Assembly: GCA_036504215.1 (NCBI GenBank) | Contig: DASXVO010000040.1 | Location: forward strand, 147,421-211,420 | Length of the DNA stretch: 64,000 bases | Direction of reading: 5' to 3' | DNA from: Vicinamibacterales bacterium | GTDB lineage: Bacteria > Acidobacteriota > Vicinamibacteria > Vicinamibacterales > Fen-181 | In this document: one piece after another, positions 1-10,700 of the stretch | Layout: every line of letters begins with the position of its first letter | How positions within the stretch are numbered: the stretch's first letter is position 1 | Made by a program: the position numbers and the translations under genes | Notes under the pieces: model-generated | What the model saw: only the letters and a program-made list of their open reading frames with translations | Told to the model about the DNA's origin: nothing | Databases searched by the model: none

Positions 1-2
1 CG

Positions 3-470
3 CTGGCGTGGTTCGAGCAGTCCGGCTTCTCGGAGGGCGATTTCGGCGTCGCGGATGTGCTCGCACGTGCAAAGAACACCGCAGTCCAGGGCCTGGTGGA
101 GGCGGGCATTGTCGCGGCCGGCCGCGGGAAGGTGCGTCTCCTGAAGCCCAGCGAACTGCCGGACGACTGGGATCCTGCGACGGACAAACGTCTGACGGCC
201 TGGGAGATCGTGCACCACCTGATTCGAGTACTTGAAGCAGGTGGTGAAGGTGACGCTGCAACGCTGGCGGCGAAGCTCGGGAGCAAGGCAGAGACCGCGC
301 GGGAGCTGTGTTACCGGCTCTACACCTTGTGCGAGCGCAAGAAACGAGCGCCCGAAGCGCTCGCCTACAACGCGCTGGTCCAGAGCTGGCCCGAGATCAC
401 GCGTCTCGCGCGCGAGAGCGGCAAGGTCGAGGCCGCAGAGCCGACGCTCTTTGGGGAGAACGAGGAATAG
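3..470 (+). CDS. DUF1156-type defence-associated DNA methylase, C-terminal end (partial)
   Basis: The reading frame is open from the left edge, so only the last 155 residues are present. The segment beginning LAWFEQSGFSEGDFGVADVL, followed by an alanine-rich helical tail ending in LFGENEE, resembles the C-terminus of DUF1156 proteins. These are large adenine-specific methylase-like proteins found beside DUF499 ATPases in anti-phage clusters. The catalytic methylase motifs would lie upstream and cannot be checked. The stop is three bases before the start of the DUF499 gene, so the two are almost certainly co-transcribed. The identification rests on the recognisable C-terminus plus the DUF499 partner. 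Confidence 0.72.
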   Translation: MAWFEQSGFSEGDFGVADVLARAKNTAVQGLVEAGIVAAGRGKVRLLKPSELPDDWDPATDKRLTAWEIVHHLIRVLEAGGEGDAATLAAKLGSKAETARELCYRLYTLCERKKRAPEALAYNALVQSWPEITRLARESGKVEAAEPTLFGENEE

Positions 471-473
471 CCC

Positions 474-3400
474 ATGGCCATCACCAACCACGAACGCGTC
501 GGCAAGGCGCTGGATCTGCTGAAGGCCGGCCTGGGACCCTTCGTCGAGCGCGAGTTCGCGAGTGTCTATCAGGGACGGGCCGCGGCGGAGGCCGCTCGGT
601 TCCTCGGCGACGACCGGCTCAACGCGAAGCGTCCGATTGCCGAATGGGACGCGGCGGCGCTCCTGAAGTTCATGTGGGAGACGTGGAACGACGTCTTTCG
701 CCGCACGCTGGGTCCCGCCGAACGGAGTCTCCTCTCTGAACTCCGCGACCACCGGAACAAGTGGGCGCACCAGCAGACGTTCTCGAGCGACGACGCCTAT
801 CGCGCGCTGGATTCTGCAGGGCGGCTGCTGGCCGCCGTGTCGGCGCCGCAATCGGACGAGATCGAACGAATCAAGATGGAGCTGCTGCGCCTGCGCTTCG
901 ATGAGCAGGTGCGCAGTGAGAAGCGCAAGACGGCCGGCATCGCGATCGAGAGCGCGACCACCGGCCTGCTGAAGCCCTGGCGTGAGGTCGTGACACCGCA
1001 TCGGGACGTCGCGAGCGGCCTCTATCAGCAGGCGGAATTCGCGGCCGATCTCTGGCAGGTCCACCTCGGCGAGGGCACCGCGGAGTACAAGGACCCGGTC
1101 GAGTTCTTCCGCCGCACCTACCTGACGGAGAGCCTGAAGGCCATGCTCTCCGGAGCGGTTCGGCGTCTGGCCGGCAAAGGCGGCGACCCGGTCGTCCAGC
1201 TCCAGACGAACTTCGGCGGTGGCAAGACGCACTCGATGCTGGCGCTCTATCACCTCTTCTCCGGCATCGCGCCCAGCGACCTGCCGGGAATCGACGTGGT
1301 GATGCAGGCGGCTGATGCCACGACGCTCGCGAGCCCACGTCGGGTGGTCCTGGTTGGCAACAAGATCTCGCCGGGCAATCCCGGCGTCAAGCCGGACGGC
1401 ACAGTCGTCCGGACGCTTTGGGGAGAGCTGGCCTGGCAGCTCGGCGGCAAGAAGGCGTTCGCGCGGATTCAAGCCGACGATGAGAAGGCGACGAGCCCGG
1501 GCGATGCGCTGCGCGAGTTGTTCAAGGAGTACGGGCCGTGCCTGATTCTGATCGATGAGTGGGTGGCCTACGCACGGCAGCTTCACGACCAGAGCGACTT
1601 GCCGGCCGGCGGGTTCGAAACCCAGTTCACCTTCGCCCAGGTGCTGACTGAGTCGGCCAAGCTGGCCAAGAACTGCCTCCTGGTCATCAGCCTGCCGGCT
1701 TCCGACACCACCGGCTCGCCCCACACCCAGGCCAACGACGTGGAGGTTGGTGGACAGCGTGGACGGGAGGCGCTCGATCGCCTGCGGAACGTCGTCGGGC
1801 GTCTCGAGTCGTCGTGGCGGCCTGCGAGCGCCGAGGAGGGTTTCGAGATCGTGCGTCGGCGTCTGTTCGAGCCACTGGCGACCGATGCCCAGTTCAGGGA
1901 CCGGGACGTGGTCGCGCGAGCGTTCGCCGACTTCTACCGCGCGCAGCACCAGGAGTTCCCCCCGGAATGCCGCGACGCCGAGTACGAGAAACGGATCAGG
2001 GCCGCCTATCCGATCCACCCGGAGATCTTTGACCGGCTCTACGCCGACTGGTCCACCCTGGTGAAGTTCCAGCGCACCCGGGGTGTGCTGCGCCTGATGG
2101 CCGCGGTGATCCACAGCCTGTGGGAAAAGGGGGACCGGAACCCGCTGATCCTCCCGGCGAACATCTCGATCGACGAGACGCGCGTGCAGTTCGAGTTGAC
2201 GCGCTACCTGTCCGACAACTGGGTCCCGGTGATCGAGAAAGACGTGGACGGTCCGAACTCGCTCCCGTTGCGGATGGACGGGGAAGTGCCGAACCTCGGC
2301 AAACACGCCGCCTGCCGGCGCGTGGCGCGGACCATCTACCTGGGGTCGGCGCCGACCGCCGCTGCCGCTCACCGAGGCCTCGAGGATCGGCGGGTCAAGC
2401 TTGGATGCGTGATGCCTGGCGAGTCGCCCGCGGTGTTCGGCGATGCGCTGAGGCGGCTCGCCGGCGCGGCCACCTACCTCTATCAGGATGGTCCCCGCTA
2501 TTGGTACTCGACGCAGCCCACGGTCACCAAACTCGCGGAGGACCGCGCCGAGCAGCTCAAGCGCGATCCCGACAAGGTGGTTCAGGAATTGGACCAGCGA
2601 CTGCGCAGGGACTTGCAGCACAAGGGCGACTTCAGCCGCATCCATCCGATGCCGCAGTCGGGCCAAGACGTGCCGGATGACCTCGACGCGAGGCTCGTCG
2701 TGCTCGGTGTCGACTATGCCTACACGAAGGAGCCAGGGAGCGCGGCCGAGACCAAGGCCCGGGCGATTCTGGAATCGCGCGGGGGAGCGCCGCGACTCTA
2801 TCGCAATGCCCTGGTGGTCCTGGCGGCGGACAAGACGCGGCTTCAGGATCTCGACGAGGCGGTACGGCGCTTCCTCGCCTGGGAGTCCATCCTGGCGGAG
2901 AAAGTGGTTCTCAATCTCGATCCGCAGCAGGTCAAGCAGGCCGAGACTCAGAGAAGCGCGGCGGACGGCGCGGTGACGGCGCGGCTGCCCGAGACCTACC
3001 AGTGGCTCCTCGTGCCGGTGCAGTCGTCGCCGCAGGCGGCGATCGAATGGCAGGCGATTCGCCTGTCAGGCCAAGACCCGCTTGCCGTGCGCGCCAGCAA
3101 GAAGCTCCGCAGCGACGAACTGCTGCTCACCGGATTCGCGGCCACCCGGTTGAAGATGGAGCTCGACCGCGTGCCGCTCTGGCGCGGCAACCACGTGGCG
3201 ATCAAGCAGCTCGTCGAGGACTTCGGCCGCTACCTCTATCTCCCTCGCCTCCGATCGTCCGCGGTGCTGACGGCGGCCATTCAGGACGGCTGCGGTCTCC
3301 TGCTCTGGGAACAGGACTCGTTCGCGTACGCGGACAGCTACGACGAGGAGGCCGTGCGCTACCGGGGCCTTTGCGGAGGCAAGCAGATCGCGCTCCCGGA

Positions 3401-3794
3401 TGCCGACTCATCCGGGTTGCTCGTGAGACCTGACGTCGCGCAGAAGCAGCTCGAAGCCGCCTCGCCTTCAGCCGGTCCAACTCCGACAGGGCCAGGGCCG
3501 ACGCCGCCAGGACCTACGCCTCCTGGACCGGGCCCGGCCCAACCCACACCGAAACAGGCTCCCAAGCGTTTCCATGGCTCCGTGAGGCTTGAAGCGGCTC
3601 GAGCCGGTCGTGACGCCAGCGTGATTGCCGACGAAGTGATCGCCCACCTCGCCGGTCTGGTGGGCGCGAAGGTGACCGTGACGCTCGAAATCGAAGCCGA
3701 GATGCCAGGCGGCGCGCCGGAGACGGTGGTGCGAACGGTGACAGAGAACAGCCGGTCGCTGAAGTTCACGAGCCAAGGGTTCGAGACGGAGTAG
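474..3794 (+). CDS. HEPN-DUF499 ATPase, anti-phage associated
   Basis: A 1106-residue protein. The first 120 residues look like a Swt1-type HEPN domain, with the motif HRNKWAH near residue 97, which fits the R-x4-6-H nuclease signature. A P-loop NTPase follows, with Walker A in NFGGGKTHS near residue 246 and Walker B in LILIDEW near 357. Near residue 1005 a Pro/Gly/Thr-rich linker leads into a compact C-terminal domain of about 70 residues. The order matches DUF499 family ATPases known beside DUF1156 methylases in defence loci. The likely role is an ATP-driven sensor or remodeller coupled to methylation-based discrimination; this is inferred. The start is three bases after the methylase stop. 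Whether the HEPN domain cuts RNA is unknown. Confidence 0.82.
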   Translation: MAITNHERVGKALDLLKAGLGPFVEREFASVYQGRAAAEAARFLGDDRLNAKRPIAEWDAAALLKFMWETWNDVFRRTLGPAERSLLSELRDHRNKWAHQQTFSSDDAYRALDSAGRLLAAVSAPQSDEIERIKMELLRLRFDEQVRSEKRKTAGIAIESATTGLLKPWREVVTPHRDVASGLYQQAEFAADLWQVHLGEGTAEYKDPVEFFRRTYLTESLKAMLSGAVRRLAGKGGDPVVQLQTNFGGGKTHSMLALYHLFSGIAPSDLPGIDVVMQAADATTLASPRRVVLVGNKISPGNPGVKPDGTVVRTLWGELAWQLGGKKAFARIQADDEKATSPGDALRELFKEYGPCLILIDEWVAYARQLHDQSDLPAGGFETQFTFAQVLTESAKLAKNCLLVISLPASDTTGSPHTQANDVEVGGQRGREALDRLRNVVGRLESSWRPASAEEGFEIVRRRLFEPLATDAQFRDRDVVARAFADFYRAQHQEFPPECRDAEYEKRIRAAYPIHPEIFDRLYADWSTLVKFQRTRGVLRLMAAVIHSLWEKGDRNPLILPANISIDETRVQFELTRYLSDNWVPVIEKDVDGPNSLPLRMDGEVPNLGKHAACRRVARTIYLGSAPTAAAAHRGLEDRRVKLGCVMPGESPAVFGDALRRLAGAATYLYQDGPRYWYSTQPTVTKLAEDRAEQLKRDPDKVVQELDQRLRRDLQHKGDFSRIHPMPQSGQDVPDDLDARLVVLGVDYAYTKEPGSAAETKARAILESRGGAPRLYRNALVVLAADKTRLQDLDEAVRRFLAWESILAEKVVLNLDPQQVKQAETQRSAADGAVTARLPETYQWLLVPVQSSPQAAIEWQAIRLSGQDPLAVRASKKLRSDELLLTGFAATRLKMELDRVPLWRGNHVAIKQLVEDFGRYLYLPRLRSSAVLTAAIQDGCGLLLWEQDSFAYADSYDEEAVRYRGLCGGKQIALPDADSSGLLVRPDVAQKQLEAASPSAGPTPTGPGPTPPGPTPPGPGPAQPTPKQAPKRFHGSVRLEAARAGRDASVIADEVIAHLAGLVGAKVTVTLEIEAEMPGGAPETVVRTVTENSRSLKFTSQGFETE

Positions 3795-3883
3795 CCGCCG
3801 GCAGAGGACATCGCTCAGGACCAGGGGCTGAGCCGACCCCTCGTACAAAGTCGCGCGGAGCGCAGATGTACCCATTCCTACTG

Positions 3884-3937
3884 GCGGATCACTGGGCTGC
3901 TACCGATACTCAACATGATCGACAACCGGTGATCCGC
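3884..3937. repeat. Inverted repeat between DUF499 and Hsp70 genes
   Basis: GCGGATCACTGG at 3884-3895 is matched in inverse orientation by CCGGTGATCCGC at 3926-3937. There is one mismatch in 12 and a 30-bp spacer. It sits about 90 bp after the DUF499 stop and 117 bp before the Hsp70 start. It could be a weak terminator, an operator for the following module or an insertion scar. No run of T follows it, which argues against a simple intrinsic terminator. Confidence 0.45.
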
Positions 3938-4053
3938 GCGGACGTCCCCCTGCCAGTCTGTGTAGTCCTTTGACGCGCTTCACCGGCCAGCATCGTTGTT
4001 AGCCGGGCTCGGTCCACGATCTATTCAGCGGACTGTCTTTGGGCGGAGAGACC

Positions 4054-6474
4054 ATGGGAAATGACCTTCTGGCCCTATTCGCGCCGGCCGGTGCGGCTCT
4101 GACCGTTCCGAACAAGCCCGTTCGCGCGGTTGGGATTGATCTCGGCACGACGAATTCCACGCTGGCAGAAGTGACGTGGATGCCCGGACAGAGGGAGTTT
4201 CCGAGCGCCCGCTGCGTAGAAGTAGAGCAAGAGACACTGGAAGGGGTGGCCATTCACACGCTGGTACCCTCAATTGTGGCGTTCCACGATGGTCGCATGT
4301 GGGTTGGGGAGGGAGCCAAGCGATTGCGGGCGAGGGCAGCAGAACTGCAACTGCGCCAGGAGCAGAACCTCTTCTATGACTGCAAGAACGACATGGGGGT
4401 TCGGAAGACCTACCACCGGGCGCCCGAAGGCTGCCGTAGCGCTGCGGAGGTGGGAGGGCAGGTTCTTCGTTTCCTGAACGGCTGCGCCGCGAAGGGGGCC
4501 GGCGAGCCGGTCAGCCGTGCGGTGGTCACCGTTCCCGCTTCGTTTCAGGCCGCCCAGCGCAAAGACACGCGCGATGCAGCCTCCAGGGCGGGCATGAACA
4601 TCAAGGGCGGTGACCTCCTCGACGAGCCGGTGGCCGCCTTTCTCGACTACCTGGTCGGTCACCGCGAGACCTTCGCCGGCCAGTTGACTGGGCCGAAGAA
4701 CCTCCTGGTGTTCGACTTCGGCGGTGGCACGTGCGACGTGGCAGTGCTCGCGGTGCAACCGCTCGATCAGGACAGGCTTGCCGTCTCCCCCAGAGCAGTG
4801 TCTCGCTACCATCGGTTGGGCGGCGGGGACATCGATGCGGCAATCCTCTACGAGGTGTTGCTGCCCCAGTTGCTCGAGCAGAACCCCCTCCCGGGTTTCT
4901 CGCCTGGCTTCACCGAAAAGAAGAAGCTCATCGAGCCGGCGCTGCTCGGAATTGCGGAAGCCCTGAAGATAGGGCTCTCAATTCAGATCAGGCGGCTTCG
5001 CAGCTTCGGAAAGTACGAGACTGCGGACAAGACGCAGATCGTCAAAGTCGTCTCCGGTCAACATCCCTGCAAGGTGGGAGACCACAGACTTCTCCTCCAG
5101 TCCCCTTCACTGTCAGCCGCCCAGTTTGAAGCCCTACTCAAGCCATTCCTGGACCGGGATTCCCTGACCGCGGTCGATACCGAGTACAGGATGACCGCGT
5201 CGGTCTTCGCGCCGCTGGACGACGCACTGAACCGAGCCGAATTGAATCGAGGCGACATCGACTTCTGCTTGCTCGTCGGCGGGAGCACGCTGATACCACA
5301 GGTCGAAGACGCGATCCGCGGCTACTTCGTCAATGCGAAGCTGTTGACCTACGAAGGTTCGGACGCCGCCCAGACAGCAGTCGCCAGAGGTGCCGCCTAC
5401 CATGCCTTGTCTCTTGCCCTCTTCGGGGTTGGCCTGATTCAACCGGTCTGTCAGGACGACATCTCCATCAGGACGACGTCTGGTTTGGTGACGCTCGTCC
5501 GCAGGGGCACGCGACTTCCGTTTCCGCCGGCGGATGAGTTCGAGAAAGTAACTAGCATTGCTGTCCCAGAATCGGTGCTCGTCGGAAACTGTGACGTCAA
5601 AGTGGAACTCCTCGCGTCGCACGGAGGCGTCAGCCGGACACTTCTCGATGCCTGCTTTGCCGTACCGGGGCCTGTGAACGAGGGGACTCCCCTGCTTTTG
5701 GAATACCGGTACGACCAGAACCAGGTGTTCGACGTGAAGCTGTCGGTCCGAGGGACCGATGCGGCGTTCGACGCCCGGATCGAGAGCCCACTCACCAATG
5801 TCGTGAATCCCCAGGTTGATCGTCTGAAGATCGCGGAGACCGAGGAGAACCTTCGGCTCGGAAGAGTCGAACGTCATCTCGTGCCCGATACCTTCGCCGA
5901 ACTGGCTGGAGCCTACGGCAAGATCGGACAGCATGAGAAGGCGATTGACTACCTGCGCCAGGCCATTCGACAGAGAGGACGACCAGACAGCTGGTTGTTG
6001 GACAGGTTGGCCGGAGAATATGCAGCGCTCGGGGATGTCGAACGAGCGGAGCGGTTCTACCTCGAAGCGTCGAGATGCTCCGGTAGCGGAGGCTCGCTCT
6101 TCAACCTCTCGCTGTACCAGCATCGTCGCGGGGAAGTGACAAAGGCCGGGGAGAACATCGACGAGGCCCTTAGACGCGACCGGAGTGCGCCCTACCTTGT
6201 TCAGAAAGCCAGGGTCGCAGATGCGATGGGGGATGCTGTCACCAAGGCGGCGTGTCTGACGGAGGCTCTGACCGCCTTTGGACAGAACTTGCGGGCGCTG
6301 GATGATTGGCGGTTGGCTTGGCTCCAGACCGCAGCTGGGATGCAGGGGGACCGGGAGGCCGAACTGCGGGCACAACAAGAGCGACAACGACGACTTCAAG
6401 GCGAACCCGCAGGGGACCTCGGTGGCAAGCTGCCAATTCTCCTGCCTGCGCTGGAGAGGGGCGGTGCGGCATGA
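4054..6474 (+). CDS. Hsp70/DnaK-like chaperone ATPase with C-terminal TPR repeats
   Basis: An 806-residue protein starting at the ATG after GGCGGAGAG. It carries the three Hsp70 nucleotide-binding signatures: VGIDLGTTNS near residue 30 (phosphate 1), LLVFDFGGGTCDV near 220 (phosphate 2) and LLVGGSTLIPQ near 410 (adenosine). A short beta-rich substrate-binding-like region follows. The last 200 residues are tetratricopeptide-like repeats instead of the usual helical lid and EEVD-type tail. This is not the housekeeping DnaK, which lacks TPRs. Its stop overlaps the start of the UvrD-like gene (ATGA), so the two are translationally coupled. The TPR half probably holds partner proteins from the same operon. 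A role in defence is inferred from context. Confidence 0.85.
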   Translation: MGNDLLALFAPAGAALTVPNKPVRAVGIDLGTTNSTLAEVTWMPGQREFPSARCVEVEQETLEGVAIHTLVPSIVAFHDGRMWVGEGAKRLRARAAELQLRQEQNLFYDCKNDMGVRKTYHRAPEGCRSAAEVGGQVLRFLNGCAAKGAGEPVSRAVVTVPASFQAAQRKDTRDAASRAGMNIKGGDLLDEPVAAFLDYLVGHRETFAGQLTGPKNLLVFDFGGGTCDVAVLAVQPLDQDRLAVSPRAVSRYHRLGGGDIDAAILYEVLLPQLLEQNPLPGFSPGFTEKKKLIEPALLGIAEALKIGLSIQIRRLRSFGKYETADKTQIVKVVSGQHPCKVGDHRLLLQSPSLSAAQFEALLKPFLDRDSLTAVDTEYRMTASVFAPLDDALNRAELNRGDIDFCLLVGGSTLIPQVEDAIRGYFVNAKLLTYEGSDAAQTAVARGAAYHALSLALFGVGLIQPVCQDDISIRTTSGLVTLVRRGTRLPFPPADEFEKVTSIAVPESVLVGNCDVKVELLASHGGVSRTLLDACFAVPGPVNEGTPLLLEYRYDQNQVFDVKLSVRGTDAAFDARIESPLTNVVNPQVDRLKIAETEENLRLGRVERHLVPDTFAELAGAYGKIGQHEKAIDYLRQAIRQRGRPDSWLLDRLAGEYAALGDVERAERFYLEASRCSGSGGSLFNLSLYQHRRGEVTKAGENIDEALRRDRSAPYLVQKARVADAMGDAVTKAACLTEALTAFGQNLRALDDWRLAWLQTAAGMQGDREAELRAQQERQRRLQGEPAGDLGGKLPILLPALERGGAA

Positions 6475-7715
6475 GCTGGTTGGTGGCTCCAGAGGAGCTC
6501 ACGCCAGACCAGAGCCGGGCCATCGCGTTGGAGCCAAGCGAGCATCGGGCGATCATCGGCGGTCCTGGTTCGGGGAAGACCCAGATTTTGCTCTACCGGG
6601 CGCAGTTCCTGGCTCGGAAATACCACGTTCCTCCGAATCGCTTCCACATCTTCGTCTACACCAACGTCCTTAAGTCGTACATACGCACGGCGCTCAACTA
6701 CCTGGACTTGCCGCTCGATTGCGTGTCCACACTGGACGGTTGGTGCAAGACCTATTTTCAGACCCACATCGGTGGTCGGGTGCCGTGGGACGCCCAAGCG
6801 AAGAGGCCTGACTTCGACGCCATCCGAAATGCCATCCTTCAGCGGACCTACTCGAATCTGCTGCACGAGCCGGCCTTCGATTTCGTCCTGGTGGATGAGG
6901 GGCAGGACCTCGACCGACCTGCCTTCGAGTTGCTCTCTCGACTGAGCAAACATGTGACGGTCTGCGCGGACCGAAAACAGCAGATCTACGACCGCGGGTC
7001 CGAGGAACGGGAGATTCTGACGGCGCTCGGCCTCCGAAGCGGCAGCGTTGCCTTCCTTGACGCCTATCGGTGCTGTCCGTACATCACACAGCTCGCCGCT
7101 TCCCTTCTAGACGACCCGGTTGAACGCACCCGCTACCTACGCCAGGTCAGGACCACCCAAACAGAACGAGAAAAGCCTCTCCTCTATCTCGCCCAGGACT
7201 TTGAGGACGAGAAGAAGCGCCTGGTTGAAATCGTGCGAAGTAGGCAGGTCAAGGGCGAGAGGATCGCGATTCTCTTTGGCGCGCAACGCCAGATCCACGG
7301 GTTTGCCAAAGGGCTTCGCGAGCAAGGCCTCGAAGTGGAGATACAGGAAGAAGCCGACTTCTCGTCGGATCTACCGAAGCTGATCACGTATCACAGCGCC
7401 AAGGGGCTGACGTTCGACACGGTGTTGCTTCCGCGGCTCGTCGGCCGTTCTTTCCCGTATCTCACGGACCGTCGGCTTGCCAGCCTGCTCTTCGTGGGCG
7501 TCACCCGCGCCGTGAAATGGGTCTACATGAGTACGACGGAAGATGGACAGCAGTTGCGTTCGGTTCTAGAACGAGTAATCCCCCTGGCGGACGGTGGAGG
7601 CCCGTTGGTAGTTCAGCGTGGTCGTGCCGCTGCCGGCATCCAGAAGTCGCTCTTTGGTTCGGGAACGCCCGATTCACGCGCGGGAGATACGGACGACATC
7701 CTGGATCCCCTATAG
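6471..7715 (+). CDS. Compact UvrD/Rep-like superfamily 1 ATPase
   Basis: A 414-residue protein whose ATG overlaps the Hsp70 stop. Walker A lies in IIGGPGSGKTQILL near residue 25. The DExx box is VDEGQDLDRPAF near 142, followed by CADRKQQIYDRG, the motif III region. Near the C-terminus ITYHSAKGLTFDTVLLPR and LLFVGVTRA correspond to UvrD motifs V and VI. It is much shorter than UvrD, Rep or PcrA (about 670 to 720 residues), so the 1B/2B subdomains are reduced or absent. It may act as a DNA translocase or an ATP-dependent switch rather than a processive helicase. It lies between the Hsp70 gene and a giant helicase-nuclease, and all are in the same direction within 10 bp. Confidence 0.85.
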   Translation: MSWLVAPEELTPDQSRAIALEPSEHRAIIGGPGSGKTQILLYRAQFLARKYHVPPNRFHIFVYTNVLKSYIRTALNYLDLPLDCVSTLDGWCKTYFQTHIGGRVPWDAQAKRPDFDAIRNAILQRTYSNLLHEPAFDFVLVDEGQDLDRPAFELLSRLSKHVTVCADRKQQIYDRGSEEREILTALGLRSGSVAFLDAYRCCPYITQLAASLLDDPVERTRYLRQVRTTQTEREKPLLYLAQDFEDEKKRLVEIVRSRQVKGERIAILFGAQRQIHGFAKGLREQGLEVEIQEEADFSSDLPKLITYHSAKGLTFDTVLLPRLVGRSFPYLTDRRLASLLFVGVTRAVKWVYMSTTEDGQQLRSVLERVIPLADGGGPLVVQRGRAAAGIQKSLFGSGTPDSRAGDTDDILDPL

Positions 7716-7722
7716 CCGCACC

Positions 7723-10700
7723 ATGGCGCAATTGACCGCAGGGAGTCGTCTTCCAGGGAACAGCAGCGAGAATCGAATGGAGCCATCCGTCAATACATAC
7801 GTGGACCAGGCTCGCCAGGGCTGGATTAGAAAACTCATCGATCTGTCCAGACGCAACAACCTGCTGTACTTCCGGGACCTTCAAACGGGCACCGTCGACA
7901 TCAGTTCGGCCCCGAATGGAAGCTTGGCGAGGTTGCTCGAGTGGCACGCGCCTGGCGAGGAACTCGGCTCAGTGCCGCTGCTCGACCTCGTTTCCGAGGA
8001 CGACGAGAAGAGCGTCGCTGGAAAACTGCGTGACATCAAGCGTCGCACGATTGCGAACTACGAAGAACGAGGACTGGAGACACTGTTCCTGGCCCTTGGC
8101 CTTGCGACTTGGATTCCCCGCGATGATGGTCGTCCGGCATCGGCGCCTGTGCTGTTGATGCCAGTAGACCTGACTTCGCGAGGACGCGAGGGGCGGTACT
8201 GGCAGGTCCGCCGAACGGGGGAGATCCAGGTGAATCCCGTTCTCCTCTTCGCGCTGGAAGCCGAGCACGGGCTGATAGTGACGCCTGAGCAGATCATCAA
8301 GGAGATCCAAGGCGACGAGGAAGGCGAGGCATTCGATCTCAACCCCGCGTTTGACCGGCTTTCTGGGCTTGCCGCGAAGGTCAGCGGGTTCGCCGTCGAA
8401 CGGCGATGGGTCATCGGGAACTTCTCGTTCCAGAAGATGGCCATCGTCAAGGATTTGAAGGAACGCATCGGGGAGATGTCGGGCAACGCGATCATCGCCG
8501 GAATTGCCGGCGATCCCAAGGCACGCGAACTGGCCAGGGGAATGCGGACGGAGCCAGACGCGACCAAGTTCGATACGAACTCTCCCGAGGCAGAATTCCT
8601 GGTGCTGACGGCCGACTCGACCCAACAGAAGGCGGTTGCTGCGACGCTCAGCGGCCAAAACGGCGTGATTAGTGGCCCGCCAGGGACGGGGAAGAGCCAG
8701 ACGATCGCGAACCTCATCGCCGAGTTGGCTGCGAGGGGAAAGTCCGTCCTCTTCGTAGCCGAGAAGCGAGCGGCGTTGGACGTGGTCCTTCATCGCCTGA
8801 AGGAAGTTGGTCTACTGCACCTGTGCCTCGACCTCCATGGAGCAGATGTCTCTCGTCGCCACATTCGAGACCAGATGGCGGAGAGTCTGGAGCTGCACAG
8901 GACGACGGCCGTGCCCGACGCGGCGGAAATGCACCGCAAGTTTATGGACCGGCGTGGCCGCCTGAACGGCCACGTCAGGGCCCTACACCAACGCCGGGAA
9001 CCGTGGGGTGTGAGCGCGTATCAGATTCAAGGGCAACTTCTACGGCTGCCCGCGGGCGTGAGCACGCCCGTTCGATGGTCAGAGAAGGCACTGCAAGGAT
9101 TCACCAGGGAACGAGTGGAACTGATCCGCGACACGCTCCGCGAGGCAGCGGGCTTCGCGCCGTTCTTCCGTCCTGGGCATCCCTCTCCTTGGGCGACGGC
9201 GTGGCTGCCGGATGAGCAGGCTGTCCGCACCGCAATGGAGCGGTCGACGCGACTCGCACGCGAGACGTGGCCGAGGTTGGCCGAGGCCCTGCGGAAGATG
9301 TCCGCCGCCTGCTCGCTACTTCCTCCAGCCACCTGGCGAGATCTAAGGGAGACGGTACGTCTTGTTGAGGATGTCAACGACGTCCTCGGAGTTTACCGGC
9401 AAGAGGTCTTCGGGACCGAGTTGGACAGCCTGCTTCGTGATCTCGAGCCGTCCGCGTCGCTCGGCAGGCACATCACCGCCAGTCTGTTCAATGGCGCTTA
9501 CAGGTCCGCGCGAAAACGGGCGAAGGCGCTCCGGATTGGCGGTCCGGCATCTGCCGCTGCACAACTCGAGGAGTTGGGTCGGCTTCCAGGCATCCTCGCT
9601 CGATGGAAGGCGCGGTGCTCTGGCGCCGATCTACCGACTGGTTGTGAGGCCGCCGCCTTGGTCCGACAGTGTCTCTCGAATGTGGAAGCAGACCTGCTGC
9701 CCATGGCGGAGACATTTCCGCTCTTGGTGTTGGACCTGCTTGAGGTCTCCCCCTTGGAGGCCTGGCTAGCGATGCTGGCGGAAGATCGCGGCACACCATT
9801 CCAGCGATTCCGGTGTTGTCAGCTTGAGATTGTTCTTCGCGGCAACGACGCAGGCTGCCTCCTTCCGCACCTCCGAAATCCGAAGTCCGATCCGGCGAAG
9901 TGGCCCGATTTGTTCCAGCATGCCTGGCTCTCTTCATGCCTGGAAGCGATCCACATCAAGGAACCCGGACTGGCGGGGTTCAACGGTAGAACGCACGAGC
10001 AGTTCGTCAGCGAGTTTCGTCAGTTGGACGAGGAACGTATTCGGACCGCGGTCGCGAGAGTACGACGGGCGTGTGCGGAGAAGGCGATTGAGACACGAAA
10101 CCTGCACTCGGACCAGGACGCGATCGTCTGCCGAGAGGCACAGAAGAAGTCCAGACATCTACCGCTGCGTACCCTGTTCGCCCAGGCTCCGGAGGTGCTG
10201 CTGGCACTGAAGCCCTGTTGGATGGCCAGTCCGCTGTCGGTGAGTCAGTTGCTCCCAGCCGAACGGCCCTACTTCGACGTGGTCCTCTTCGATGAGGCGA
10301 GCCAGGTGCTTCCCGAAGACGCCGTGGCCTCGCTCTTGCGGGGGCGCCAAGCCGTTGTAGCTGGAGACAAGCACCAACTCCCGCCCACCACCTTCTTTGC
10401 GACCGGTACCGGGGACGACGAGAGCGGCGACGAGGCCGGAGCGACCGAGGGCTTCGAGAGCATCCTTGACCTCATGTCGTCGTTTCTCGAGCCTCCCTGG
10501 TCGTTGGACTGGCACTACAGGAGTCGCGACGAGTCACTCATCGCCTTCTCCAACCACCACATCTACGGCGACCGCCTGGTGACGTTTCCGGGTCCTGGTG
10601 TCGCGTCTTCGATTTCGCACGTCTTGGTAAACGGCTCAGGGCGAGAGGGCGAAGAAGAGAGTTGCAGCGCCGAGGTAAGCAAGATCATCGGAATGGTCCT

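Noticed and set aside
5134..6399. 421-codon open frame on the minus strand opposite the Hsp70 gene
   Set aside because: It is fully inside a gene with clear Hsp70 and TPR motifs. The product has no domain, and long shadow frames are expected in GC-rich DNA.
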